From Archilochus colubris (Eukaryota > Chordata > Aves > Apodiformes > Trochilidae), in the NCBI GenBank assembly GCA_023079485.1, contig CM041084.1, positions 18,876,609-18,940,608 on the forward strand: DNA of 64,000 nucleotides, in the 5' to 3' direction. Made by a program: the position numbers and the translations under genes. Position 1 is the first letter of the stretch; the number at the start of each line of letters is the position of its first letter. Positions 35,935-47,257 of this stretch are shown here, in pieces. The notes under the pieces were generated by a model that was not told the DNA's origin, did not search any database, and saw only the letters and a list, made by a program, of their open reading frames with translations.

Positions 35935-38900
35935 ATGGGAACCTGAATGGCTGATGAGAGGTAAGATTACCTTTTCCCTTGTTTTACTGAAGAGCCACAA
36001 TGTTTGGTATGCTCAGCACCAGTGGGATTCACCCTTAATTGTGCCACCTGATGTTCCTCACCAGCTTCTCCTAACTGGGTTCATTCTTAGCTGCTTGTGC
36101 ATAGCCAGCCCCATTTTTTTGTCAGCAGAAGCAGAAAGGAACAACTTGCTGAACACAATCATTCTCTATATCAGAGCCACCCAAATCTTTCAAAATAGCT
36201 CTTCTTTCAACAGGCAAGGGGGGAAAAAAGTCTAAAAATCGTCTTTTCTGTCTGCCCAGTGAAACTTGCACAAGATATGAAAGTTCTGTTCTTTCTCAGA
36301 CATCAGTCCACACTGAAAAATGAGAGTAGATACCAAATTCCAGTTGAATCCTAATTGGTTTCAGTTCAAGTTGGGCTTGAAACTAGATTCCCAAGTACCT
36401 TAATGAATTTGGATCTTACTGCCTGTTCTTGCAAGATGAAATTGAGGAAGAGAGTGGAAAAGGAGAAAGAATATTAGCTTAAGTTTTTGGGTTTTTTTAG
36501 TGTCAACTTTTTTCTTCAGCTATTTTCCAGGTTATTTTGAAATTTATTTTGTGGTATTTCAGCATCTGCAAAAAAAAATGTCATTTTAAATAGCCAGTGC
36601 AAACTGAATTATTCCAGTCACAGATGGGAAAGGCAATATACAAAAAATATACCTGTCATTATTTAAATCTTGCCAGATTCCTAGGCTGGGTTTAATCTTG
36701 AAATGGGAAATTCTGATGTTCTGCATGTAGATGTTACAAGTAATTTATAAATATACATATTTTTAATGGATTGCCATATTGGCACTTTATAGTACAGGTT
36801 TGCCATTATTGTTCAGAATCACATTGCATAATTATATAATTTCAAATTCAGAAGGACAAAAACTTCCTTTTTCCTTTGATTATAGAAAACTTAACAGGTG
36901 TATTGTAGACTATTAATTCTTCCACAAAAAAGTCATATATCTTTACCTAATAGTTTTTCTAGTAAGATGAAAATGAATGGGTAATACTTTAAAGTGCTAA
37001 AGGAAAATTATCATAATTATGCAAATATAACTTTTCAATTAAAAGAGGACATTTTTTCATCTCTAGTGGGGTCTGGCAGGATTTCATGTAGCAGAGGTCT
37101 GGAAGATTGTATAAATAAATGATACCAATCTCCACATATTAGTATTGAAAGCTGTGGCTCATCCATTTTAAGATGATTGTTTGGACAGAAGACTTTTCAA
37201 ACCTTTGTTTAGAGTTCAGAGAGTTGAACATCTGATTAAGCCAAGGTGTCCCACTGAGCTACAGACAGCCCAGTTTTTTGTGGCTGAAAGCATGCAGAAA
37301 CCAGGATGGCTACCACCTCATCCAGCTGCCTTTGATGCTTCTATTAGCTGTATATTATTTATAGCTTCATAGAGTAAGAGTTTGCTTCATTGTGACTCTT
37401 AAAGGAGGGATGAACTTTTGCCTCTCGGTATCCAATAAATACAATTCAACTTCTTTGTCAGTTTATCTTCTTACCTGGGGTTATTGTGTAAGTGTATGTG
37501 TATGTAAAATTCTCAGCATACACATTGATAATTTTATGTATCTGGCCTTGCCTGAATAGAGCATGTGTCATGATGAAGGCAGCCTGGAAGTTGTGGTGTT
37601 TACTGTGTCATCACAAATTAAAAAAAAATATTGTCAATGAGGGAAGATTTTGATTTTAAGTTGTTGCTATATATGAATGGATGGGTGTTATCACACAAAA
37701 AATTCAATGGCTGCTCACACAGAGAACATATCCAGTGTTTTGTAGGAGATTGACAGCAATGGTGTATCTAGGGAAGAGTTAGTGAACTCAGTTTAAAGTG
37801 ATCAGTGTATAAAATAGTCCCAGTGGACTTTCTTAAATATTTTGACAGGATTTAAAGTTGGGATTAACACTTCCACTTTTTTGCAAAAAGAACGCAGAGG
37901 ATCAGATTCCTTGGGCTGTTCTGGCAGCTTTGAGCTGTGTCAGCAACACAAAGCAGTAATAAAGTTAATTTAACTGGCCTGTTAAACCTGGTTTACAGCT
38001 GCTTTGTGTCACTGTAGTGGTACAAAGCAGCTTGCATCCACTGGTAAGTCTGGCCCTACATATTTAGAAAGCTGCTGCTTGTGCTGGGAGAAGCAAGGCT
38101 GTTGTGGGGGACTGGTGTGAACTGTGTGAATGATGTTTGGTAATGTTAGGGTTGGACTGTTAGCAAGGAGAAGTTGCTAAATTTTATTCTCTAATGAGTA
38201 CATGGCTAAGAGCCCTTTCTGAATGCCTGTTTCTTATTTGTTTCCCTTTGAAACAAAAAAAGGCATCAAAAGGCAAAGCTTTTCTTGTGCTAGAGCTGAA
38301 CTGACTTGCAGTGAAACTTTTTCTCCTAATGTTTCTTATGTCCTGTGTAGTGTTTCTCTGCTTCACAGAGATCTTTGCTGTGAATTCCTTTATACAACAT
38401 CTTTGTTAAGATGGCACATTTTTCTATAAAAAGGGAAAGCCTCTGTCTCCTGTGCCTCTGCCTTTTTTTCATAACTGCTTTTCTAGCCTGAAGTTGCTGA
38501 TTGATGCAGTGTGCACCAATCCTTTCTTCAATGACTCTCACCAAAGCATCTTTTAGTTCTTTAGGCATTTCTGTGACCTGAAACCACAAGAGTACCAGAG
38601 CTTTGTGTGACTCCAGGATAACCCCCCAGGTTCCACGCCTTACACAGACAGCTTGCTTGTTCCTTCCCTGAGCATTTTTTCTGGAAACATTTGCTTCCTA
38701 ATCCAAAACTATGTGTTTGTGAATTCCTGAGTAGTGAACATTTTCTCCTTAGAGGCATGGATGTAGAAAAAGTTTCTAAATTCAGGATGCTCAGCTTCTC
38801 TCAGGCTGTTGCTAAACTGCTGTTTTTTGAGCTGAGGAGACAGAGCTACAGAGTGGCTTCAATAGGCTTCCTACAGGTGGAGGATGTTGAAAGTTGGACG

Positions 38901-41900
38901 CTGTGCTCCAAATTGGAGGCCTGTAACACTTTGAAAATCCCTGGCAGAGATCTGCTATTTGAGAATGAAAAAACCAATACATAGAGACTGAACGACATGA
39001 AATTAACATCACATCCACAAATGCATTCAGCTTCCAGCTATTTGTGTATTCACTAATGAGAAGGTAAAAAGTAATTTTGGCCCTAAAAAATTGTCTTTTG
39101 GCTGTACAGTGACTTCTTCAACTAAACTGGACAAAAACAAGCACCGGAGAACTACCTGGGTACTTGTTTATCTCCCTCTGAAGCTCTCATTCATTAAACA
39201 CCCAGCATCTTGCTAACCTTCTTGCTAAGATGGAGTAGCTGGGAAATGTCAATGTTTAAAATTGCTTTTTCTCACCTCCAGCTTCTCAAGAAATGTAGCC
39301 CTTCTTTTCGAGCAAAGAGCTATCCACAGCAAATACTGAATGAGGACATTTGTCACAGCGAGCCATTTGTCAGCTCCAATTGGGATTTCAGTGTAATGCT
39401 TGTCCTGCTGGTACACAATATGGCTCAGGCTACCACATACTCCAGTTCCCATAGTGACTGCTGGACTCCTGGTGACTGCTTAGTGTCCTGGTTCACTTTT
39501 CAGAGTTATCGGTGCTGCAAGCCTTGACTTTGTCAAAGGCTCTTTTCTAGTTTGATATTTTACCTATCATAGCAAGAAATGAGGATGAGGTTTTAAGTAC
39601 CTGGATCAAACAAAAAATTACCTTTATTTATGTACACATTTAGAGCAGAAGAGATGAACTGAATGAATGTCCTGAGTGTCCTACTGTTATCTAGAGGTGG
39701 CTGCATAATCTTCATCTCCCTAACATGGTGTGAATGATGCTCCCAACCTCTAAGCACTGGCAGCCCTTCCTATCCCAAATCGACTCAGACAAGAGAGGAA
39801 AGAAAATACAAAAAGCTAAAAAACCCCACACCACAAAACCAAACCACAACACTAACCCCAACGTACAAGTATACTCGTAACAGCACTTTGACAATGGAAA
39901 GAGGAAAAGTGTCAAATACTGCACAAAGTCATCTGGATACCTATCCATAGATATAGAGGGTGAGGTAATCAGACAGGGTGGTGATGAGCAGCAATACAAC
40001 ACAACAGCTTAATAATTCTGATGGCTCTTTTGTAATTGTCGTGCATGCTAGGCAGGATGCTTGTTTGAGTGTATACACGTGTAAGATAGAGAAAGAAACG
40101 GAGTAAGGCGGCAGACAGATCTCTCATGTTACAACAAGTTTGCTGACAAGGCAAAGAAATATCCAAAAAGATCTGCAGCAAATATGCAATATGCTCCAGT
40201 TTACACCAGAGGACAGATGGTACACAGATGGCCTGGGATCAGAGGAGTACAAAGCTGCTTTGAGCCACACACACTTTCCCTTGTGGGTTGGCGTGTGTAC
40301 ATTGCAGCTGTAAACGAAGTTTTCTTCTGCCATCCTAGTCCAGAGGAGTGTGACAAAGCAGATCGTAAGGAAGGGGTTGCATTTGTTGCCTAACAGTCTT
40401 TTTGACCCTTTTGGTTAATAATACATTATTGTCCTGGAAACCTGGCTTGCACTCTCAGCATTTCATAAAAGCTTTGTCACCTGCATGTGGTGTTTTAGAA
40501 GTAGGTTGGAATGCAAATTACTCAGGTTCCTATATTTTTTCTGAAAACTGTTAATGAATATTTCAGATAAAGGGTCATAACCAAATAATGATGGCACCTG
40601 TCTGATTTTTAAAAAACACTGTGCTTGTTTTCCTATCCTGCCTGTTTTTTGACTCTGTGTTTTCTTGACACATCTTTGCACATTTAGGGAACTTTTTTCC
40701 TTTAAAGATTAGAGGCAGTAACAGATGGAAGGATGGACTCAGTAGTCAAAAGGGTGCCTCTGGGCAGGGATCATTGACTCAGCATGGTAACAGGCTTTCA
40801 CATTGGTGACTTAAAAGGTTCATGAGTTTTACAGTGGAAAGATAGTAATAACCAATGATGTGATCCAGATTCCTGCCATAAAATGCCAAGCAATATGTTT
40901 CTGATTTGCGTCATGTGTTGCTTTCTACTGCTCTCTCTATTGCAAGAAATCTGTGCATGCAATCCTGTCTCTGAAGAGTGATTTTGCACATACTTAAAAT
41001 TGCAGTGTATAACTGCTGATTTTTATCCAATAATTTTTGTATTACTGAACAGCATGGTGACATATACAAGGAACCCTAAAAAATCCCTCAACCTTCTTCC
41101 AAAATTCATATTTTGTTCTAAAATGGGTAAAGCTGCTGATGTGGAAAAAAAATTACTGAAGATATATTTCACAAATTTACTATCCAGGCCACAAACCAAC
41201 ACTTTTTCAAGATGTTGTTAGGTGATTTTTTTTTTTTTGAATTTTAATATTACTTTTTCTCACCCAGAGATATGCAATTTGTTCTTGTTAAGGAAAGAAG
41301 TTCCTGTCTCTGATCTTAATTCTGTTTGTTTATTGTTAGTCAGGCACCACTCTGGAAAGTCACAATTATTTTGATGGAAAATCTATGGAGAATGCATATC
41401 ACTTGCAGAATTAATTCAGTGCATCTCTTTAATTCATGAAAATAATAATAATCTCATATGTATGTTCCTGTCTTCAATTTCAAAGTGTTCAATAATTTTG
41501 CTCATACTATTGCTAGGAGATGAACTGCAGTGGAGTGACAATTCACTTAACAAGTGTTGCTTAGAGAGTGTAACAGAGCAGACTTTGGAGTGATTTGTAT
41601 CAAGTACTATGTGCTTTGGAGCAGTCTTTTGGTTTGTATCTTTATAGGGTATTTCTAAGGTCACAAACTACTTGATATTTAGACAGCCTAGTGCATACTT
41701 GCCCGTATTTTTATGATAATTCTCTGTAAAATTATGGTAAATGTGTTTGCCAATGTAGACAGAAGTAGAAATTCATACAAATAGAGCCTTAGTCAGACCT
41801 GAAGTGATGTAACTGTATAACTTTATTTTGAATGATGTATCTGTATCACATGTACAGTTTTTACAGTATATAGTACAACAGGAGCTGCTTGGCTGGTTAC

Positions 41901-41962
41901 AGTAGTTGTGGTATTCAAAACATGAAGAAGTCAAAATGCAGCAGCTGCTCTTCTTACCTTTT
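35935..41962. other. Gene-free non-coding DNA
   Basis: Unique AT-rich sequence with no coding frame I recognise; the longest frames are about 100 codons and featureless. The notable item is the hairpin at 37997-38032. The stretch 36580-36850 is very AT-rich with many TTTAAAT/ATTATAT words and could be conserved regulatory or spacer DNA. I see no complete element. Confidence 0.7.
37987..38044. other. Near-perfect inverted repeat / hairpin of unknown function
   Basis: Arms AGCTGCTTTGT (37997-38007) and ACAAAGCAGCT (38022-38032) are exact reverse complements. Inside them two G-U pairs (as RNA) and CAC/GTG extend the stem to about 16 pairs around a 4-nt loop. Outside them CCTGG (37987-37991) can pair imperfectly with CC-A-CTGG (38038-38044), giving a fold of up to 58 nt. 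A further copy of one arm, ACACAAAGCAG, lies at 37946-37956 and could pair with 37999-38009 instead. It could be a microRNA-like hairpin, a MITE remnant, a paired transcription-factor site, or chance. I recognise no known miRNA. Confidence 0.4.
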
Positions 41963-42207
41963 CATAGAATCATAGAATCATAGAATCGGCTGGGTTGGAA
42001 GGGACCTCAGAGATCATCGAGTCCAACCCTTGAACCACCGTTGCGGTTGCTAGACCATGGCACTGAGTGCCACATCCAGTCTCTTTTTAAATATCTCCAG
42101 GGATGGAGAATCCACTACTTCCCTGGGCAGCCCATTCCAAAGTCGGATCACTCTCTCCGTAAAGAAATTCTTTCTAATATCTAACCTAAATTTCCCCTGG
42201 CACAACT
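41963..42207 (-). mobile_element. CR1 LINE 3' end, young copy, minus strand
   Basis: It starts with three terminal octamers in reverse (CATAGAAT x3), then the diagnostic CR1 end GGGTTGGAAGGGACCTCAGA, then TCATCGAGTCCAACCC. It continues through the 3' UTR (GCACTGAGTGCCACATCCAG, CCCTGGGCAGCCCATTCCAA, TCTTTCTAATATCTAACCTA) and stops at about CACAACT. Only about 245 bp of the 3' end remain and no coding part. Several CpGs survive, which suggests a fairly recent insertion. It is close to identical to the copy at 46992-47257 in opposite orientation. Confidence 0.95.
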
Positions 42208-44036
42208 GTACAAACAATGATGTTTATCTTTAGTCCATCCGAGTAGTGGGTATAGTGGTCATGTTTTGGGTAAGACTGAAAATGAAGCTAAAATACCAGG
42301 TTGATTGTCCAGAGTGTTCTTCAGCCTTTTTAAAAATACTATAATGGAAAAGTTATTTCCTGAAAGAGATTTCTTTAGAAATTTAGCTATATTTATAAAA
42401 TTAGCATCTGATCATTTGAGAAACAAAACATAAAGCCATGGTTGTTTATATCAGTAGACTATTAACCTTAGAATCAATAACACCAATTTCTCACAGGGTC
42501 TGCAAAACAAACTGATGGCTGCAGTTTCCAAATAAGTGTGCATTAAACAAAACAAAACAAAACAAAAAAAAGCTTTAGCCTGTAGGCTGCAATATAACTG
42601 ACTTCCAAAGAAAGGTAATTAGATATGGATATGGATGTTTTTATTAGACTATTCCCTTTACTGTGACATCACTTGAGATATTCACAATAGCTTCATTAAG
42701 CTCATCAGACACTGTTGGCTGTGACAATTTAATGAGCCAATAAGCATTTGATTGTGGTCTGCTGTCAAAGCATGTGTGATGAAGGCCACACAAATTAATG
42801 GCAATAAACAATTCATGAATCAGTACAGCAGAGAATATCTGTGATAAGCAGAATATTAAAGATTAATGTCAAAGCTTTGGTAAGGGCAAGTATGGCAAAA
42901 CCTGACTTCACTGTAGATGTGTCTGACAGTGAACTTCCTTAATTTCCTTAATTTCCCTGCCTCATAAACAATGCATTCTTTTAATTCCTCTGATGCTTTA
43001 AAAAATGAAATGTTCTAACCTCACCTAGATAAACCTCTAACACCTTCCATCTCTAAAATCACTGAATCCTATGAAACAATTCCTACATTGTTGTAACACG
43101 CCTAATATGTCAGAGCATTGAACTGTATTTTGTCAAGAAATATACTCAACAAATATGCAAAAGTAATGCTTAGACTTTTGCTTTCTCAAGAAAATGGCAA
43201 AAGTTCTGTCCACAGTAGCTAAGTGCTTCCACAGCAGAGAAATGAGGGATGTGTTGGATAAGTAAGAAAAATGAAGTGCATATGGAGTAAAAAGTGGAAA
43301 GGTAGAAATAATTCAAAATGTTAAACAATCTGTCTGGAAAAAAATAAAATGAAATATTTCAGCAAATATGAGAAAATGAGCAAAAAATATGAGCATGCTG
43401 GAAAAAAATTTTAAGCAAAAAATTTTGTGACATAAGAATTTATAAACCAAGTTAAACGAGGCTGAGCTGACATGAGAAACAAGTTCATAAGTGGCTCAGC
43501 TAGAGGTTTACAACATTACCTGGTCTACACATTTCTTGTTCGTATTCTTGAATTGACACTGACATCCAATTTAATGTTAATTCCAAGTTGTTTCATTAAC
43601 TCTCATAATGCTTACCTCAAATTCCACAGGAGTGGTAATTTACTTAATTTATGTGCAGGTCCTGCTAGAAAAAAAGACAATTAAGAAACTGTTTATTAAA
43701 TGATAGCTTGAGTTGAGAAGAATAAGTGGAATTGTGAAGGTTTACTTAAAGCTGAATCTCTGTTTTCATATTGACTGTTTTGAAACAGAGGTATTGCTTT
43801 TAATATGGGGCAATTAATAATGGTAAATTCTCTCTTAAGGAGAATCCTATTTATGTTCTTATTGATTTAAGTTCTGACCTTTAATTGATAGAATAATTTG
43901 ATTAATATACAAAAGTTCAACTATAGAAATGCAGAATATGGATGCTGACAAAAAGGTGGATTCTGCGAGACATTTATGTTGTCCAAATATAACCTAGTCC
44001 TATTAAACATTTCATTTCAGCACCTGTACAGAAAAT
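42208..44036. other. Non-coding DNA between CR1 copies, with a candidate conserved block
   Basis: There is no gene. An (AAAAC)n tract lies at 42545-42571. The block at about 42640-42880 is dense in transcription-factor-like words: TGACATCA, TTAATGAGCCAAT, TTGTGGTCTGC, ATTCATGAAT, AGATTAATGTCAAAG. The rest is AT-rich with no recognised repeat. Confidence 0.55.
42545..42571. repeat. (AAAAC)n short tandem repeat
   Basis: AAAC units repeat four to five times and end in A8. Confidence 0.9.
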
Positions 44037-44405
44037 ATCATAGAATAACAGAAAGATTTGGGTTGGAAGAATCCTCTAGCGTTCAAGAGATTCAATCATC
44101 TCCCAGAGCAAGGCTCACCAGATCGGGATGCTCAGAGCCTGGTCCAGTAGAGATTGGGAAATCTCCAGGGATGGCAGTTCCACAATATATCTTAGCATCC
44201 TGTTCCAGTGGCTTATCCACCCACATGGTAAAGAATATTTTCCTATGAACAATCAGAATTTCCCTTGTTGCATCTTGTAACTATTGCCTCTTGTCCTTCG
44301 GCTGTGCACCAAAATGGAAGTCTGTGTGTCTCTGTTTTTCAGGTTATATGTAACTGCAACTGCATTCCTCTTTTAGCTGTTTCTTCACAAGGCTTGACAA
44401 AATCT
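44037..44405 (-). mobile_element. CR1 LINE 3' region, older copy, minus strand
   Basis: It begins ATCATAGAATAACAGAAAGA, then TTTGGGTTGGAAGAATCC. CR1 3' UTR blocks follow: CTCAGAGCCTGGTCCAG, ATCTCCAGGGATGGCAGTTC, CATCCTGTTCCAGTGGCTT, CCACATGGTAAAGAATATTT and ATTGCCTCTTGTCCTTCGGC. It appears to run into the end of the ORF region (CTTTTAGCTGTTTCTTCACA, AGGCTTGACAAA) near 44405. It is diverged, with decayed octamers, and much older than the 42.0 and 47.0 kb copies. The inner end is approximate. Confidence 0.85.
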
Positions 44406-46991
44406 GGTTTTAGAGGAGAATTGCAGTAGTTTTGATCTAACATTTAGATACAAAAACATGGATTCTATGCAGGACACTAGATTGAATTCAGTTTTATATA
44501 AAGTACCTTCAGAAAAATCTGAGCAGTGACCTACTGCTGCTTAATTGGTGACACATTACATTAATATTTGTCCTCAAGTTGAGTCTGTTTTGCCCATGAC
44601 CATAACTGGTGAGAGACCCCTCCCTGTCCTTGTCTTGACCCATGAGATTGTCCTTGTATTTTCTCCTTCCTATCCCACTGGAGTGAGAGAGCAGCCATAT
44701 GAGGCTTAGTTGCTGGCTTGGCCTAAGCTGTGACAGTCATTCAGGACTCCTATTTTTTTCTCCTGAGTGGTTTATAAACTATAGCAGTAGAAGATATGAC
44801 CAGAAATACTGATATACCAACATTGACTGAGTGACATAAACATCAGGTTACAAAGGCAAACTCTTTCTTGGCATTGCTTCCTCTGTCTCTGATCCTGTAA
44901 ATTTTTATTTTCAGCTCAGTGCACATACCCAATGGGATCTGCATTCCCATTCATAAGAGTTTAAAATTGGCAGTTTGTGTGCTCTCCTGGGAAGTGGTAA
45001 TTGCCTGGACAGTATGAAATGTAGGTTCTTATCCCTTTATGCAGAGAAGTGTGTTGAAACTTTGCTTCCCACTGCCAAGATTGGCACAGAAGCAAGAAAG
45101 AGCTTGAAAGCAACAAGTGGGGTATCTATCTTTATGGCATTTGAAGGGAAAGTAGAGGACATTTTTGCAATTTTGTGATATTGATTTATTTTTGTGTGAA
45201 GGAGATGTGCTCTGAAGGTTCCTGCTACAACACTATCAAAGGGACTTAAACAGGGAGATGACTGCCATCTGAATCATACCAGGATTAGACAATGAAGTTG
45301 GCAGCTGAGCTTTACAGGCTTTCTGATCTGCACAAAGTTACAAGTCCAGGCAGATAGCTGGGCTTCCATTTTGTCAGCTGAATGGTATTTTGAGGATGAC
45401 AGTTTGGGCAGACACATATGCCCACATTCCTGTCTCTGCCTTTCTGTCCTTAAGAACGACACCCACCTGACACCCACACCTGACAAAGAAAGTGCAGTAG
45501 CCCACATGTGTACTTCATATGGCAAACCTTCCAGAGATGGCATGGTCTCTGTCTTGCATTTGACACAGCCTGCAATGCCTAATATCATGACTGGAAGGCT
45601 GCATAGTAATGCTGTGAGCCACAAAGCTAGACAGGACTTGAAATATTAAGATCTCAAAAGTGGTTATATCCACATATAGTCACCATCAGATTCAGTTAGA
45701 TTTTAAAGTATTTGCTTAGGACCTTGCATATGGAAATGATTGCCTAACTCTTTCTAGGGTTTTACCTTTCAAAATCTTGGCTAAGAACCAGGAATACATG
45801 TGAGAGAGCAAACTGAGCCTTCTACACATAGCAATCAGCCATTACCAGTTGCTGAAAGCCCATGCAGCAAAAGCAGAGCTGTGAAACAGTTCATCTCGGC
45901 AGCAGTCATCACCTGCAGCTGCTTGTCAAATTGTGGATTCTAATGTGATAATGAGAAATGCATTGGGCTTGGAAAATAAATACTTATGCAGGCAGCCAGA
46001 GAGAGGATGTTTAGGGTGTTGTGGGATCAGAAAACAAAGATGAAGGATGGCAGCTTCTGTTCTCTATGCTCACAGCAAACTTCAACAAAGTGTAAGGAAC
46101 TGACAGGTAAGGACTGAGTAACAAATGATACTGAGTCTATGCAGTTTTACTGAGATGTATAGGCTAATGAAATTAACATTTTCTTTGAGGGAGGGATGTG
46201 GCTTCAAAAGACTGTTGAAAAGTATCATGCTTTGGCATGCAGACTGAATTGTGCTGTTGGGAGACAATTTTTCATAATCCAGATCTAATGCACTGTCCCT
46301 AGAAAAAGGTAGAATTTTAGGTAACCTCTCTGGGTTCTTTTGATTTAAACCACTGTCTGATGAACTAAAATACAATGAAAGAACAATGAAGACACAAGGT
46401 ACCCAGAATAATTTTTCCCCCAACATTTTTCTGTATTTAGCACTTTTTGAAGTTACACTACTATGTAGATAAATTTTCTTTGTGAATGAATAAGAAAAAA
46501 AAAAGTAGATTCTGCTAATGTATAGTGATTATAATGAAAATTATTATAACCTATTAACACTGCTAGATTTATTTTAAAATAGAAATTTATTTTAAAAAAT
46601 GAATTTAAAAACTTATTTTAAAATAGAATTATTTTTTCAAATTTAATTTTTTATGTGATTGCTGTAAGCAAAAGGAGCTGGGAATGCACTATTTCTTCTT
46701 TGCAGGATGATGAAAATTTTTGAAATATTTTGTTGTGAGATTTCCAAAGGTCATGCCACACAGAGGAAGAAATCTTATAAAAATTACTGATGAGATTTCA
46801 TGCATATGCATATTTCATCCATATTTTGGACTGGATTCACTCACGCATGCACAAAAAATTGCACACCTGGCTAGAATTAACACTCACGTGCCTCTGAACA
46901 CACCAACCTGTGTGGCTGATGCCTATTTCTGATAAAACTGCTGGTGAAGAAAGATTTCTGACATTTACATTCTAAAACTTTAAAAAATGCC
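44406..46991. other. Gene-free non-coding DNA
   Basis: No coding frame or repeat family is recognised. The region at 45890-45990 has mixed composition with CACCTGCAGCTG and TAATGAG words. A very AT-rich patch with a 44-bp-spaced internal repeat lies at 46540-46640. At 46800-46811 there is a 12-bp palindrome ATGCATATGCAT. Confidence 0.6.
46540..46640. repeat. AT-rich patch with repeated TTATTTTAAAATAGAA
   Basis: The 16-mer TTATTTTAAAATAGAA occurs exactly at 46569-46584 and 46613-46628, with a third, diverged version between them. Its core TATTTTAAAATA is palindromic. The patch is nearly pure A+T and probably arose by local duplication. Confidence 0.75.
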
Positions 46992-47257
46992 ATAACAAGA
47001 CAAGAGGGCATGGTCTTAAGTTGTGCCAGGGGAAGTTTAGGTTAGATATTAGAAAGAATTTCTTTACAGAGAGAGTGATCAAGCATTGGAATGGGCTGCC
47101 CAGGGAAGTAGTGGATTCTCCGTCCCTGGAGATATTTAAAAAGAGACTGGATGTGGCACTCAGTGCCATGGTCTAGCAACTGCAAGGGTGGTTCAAGGGT
47201 TGGACTCGATGATCTCTGAGGTCCCTTCCAACCCAGCCGATTCTATGATTCTATGAT
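46992..47257 (+). mobile_element. CR1 LINE 3' end, young copy, plus strand
   Basis: This 5'-truncated copy starts near ATAACAAGACAAGAGGGCAT, in the last part of the CR1 3' region. It runs through GGTCTTAAGTTGTGCCAGGG, AATGGGCTGCCCAGGGAAGT, CACTCAGTGCCATGGTCTAG and GGTTGGACTCGATGATCTCT, to terminal octamers ATTCTATGATTCTATGAT. By eye it differs from the reverse complement of 41963-42207 at about nine of some 235 shared positions, so both belong to the same subfamily. Confidence 0.95.
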
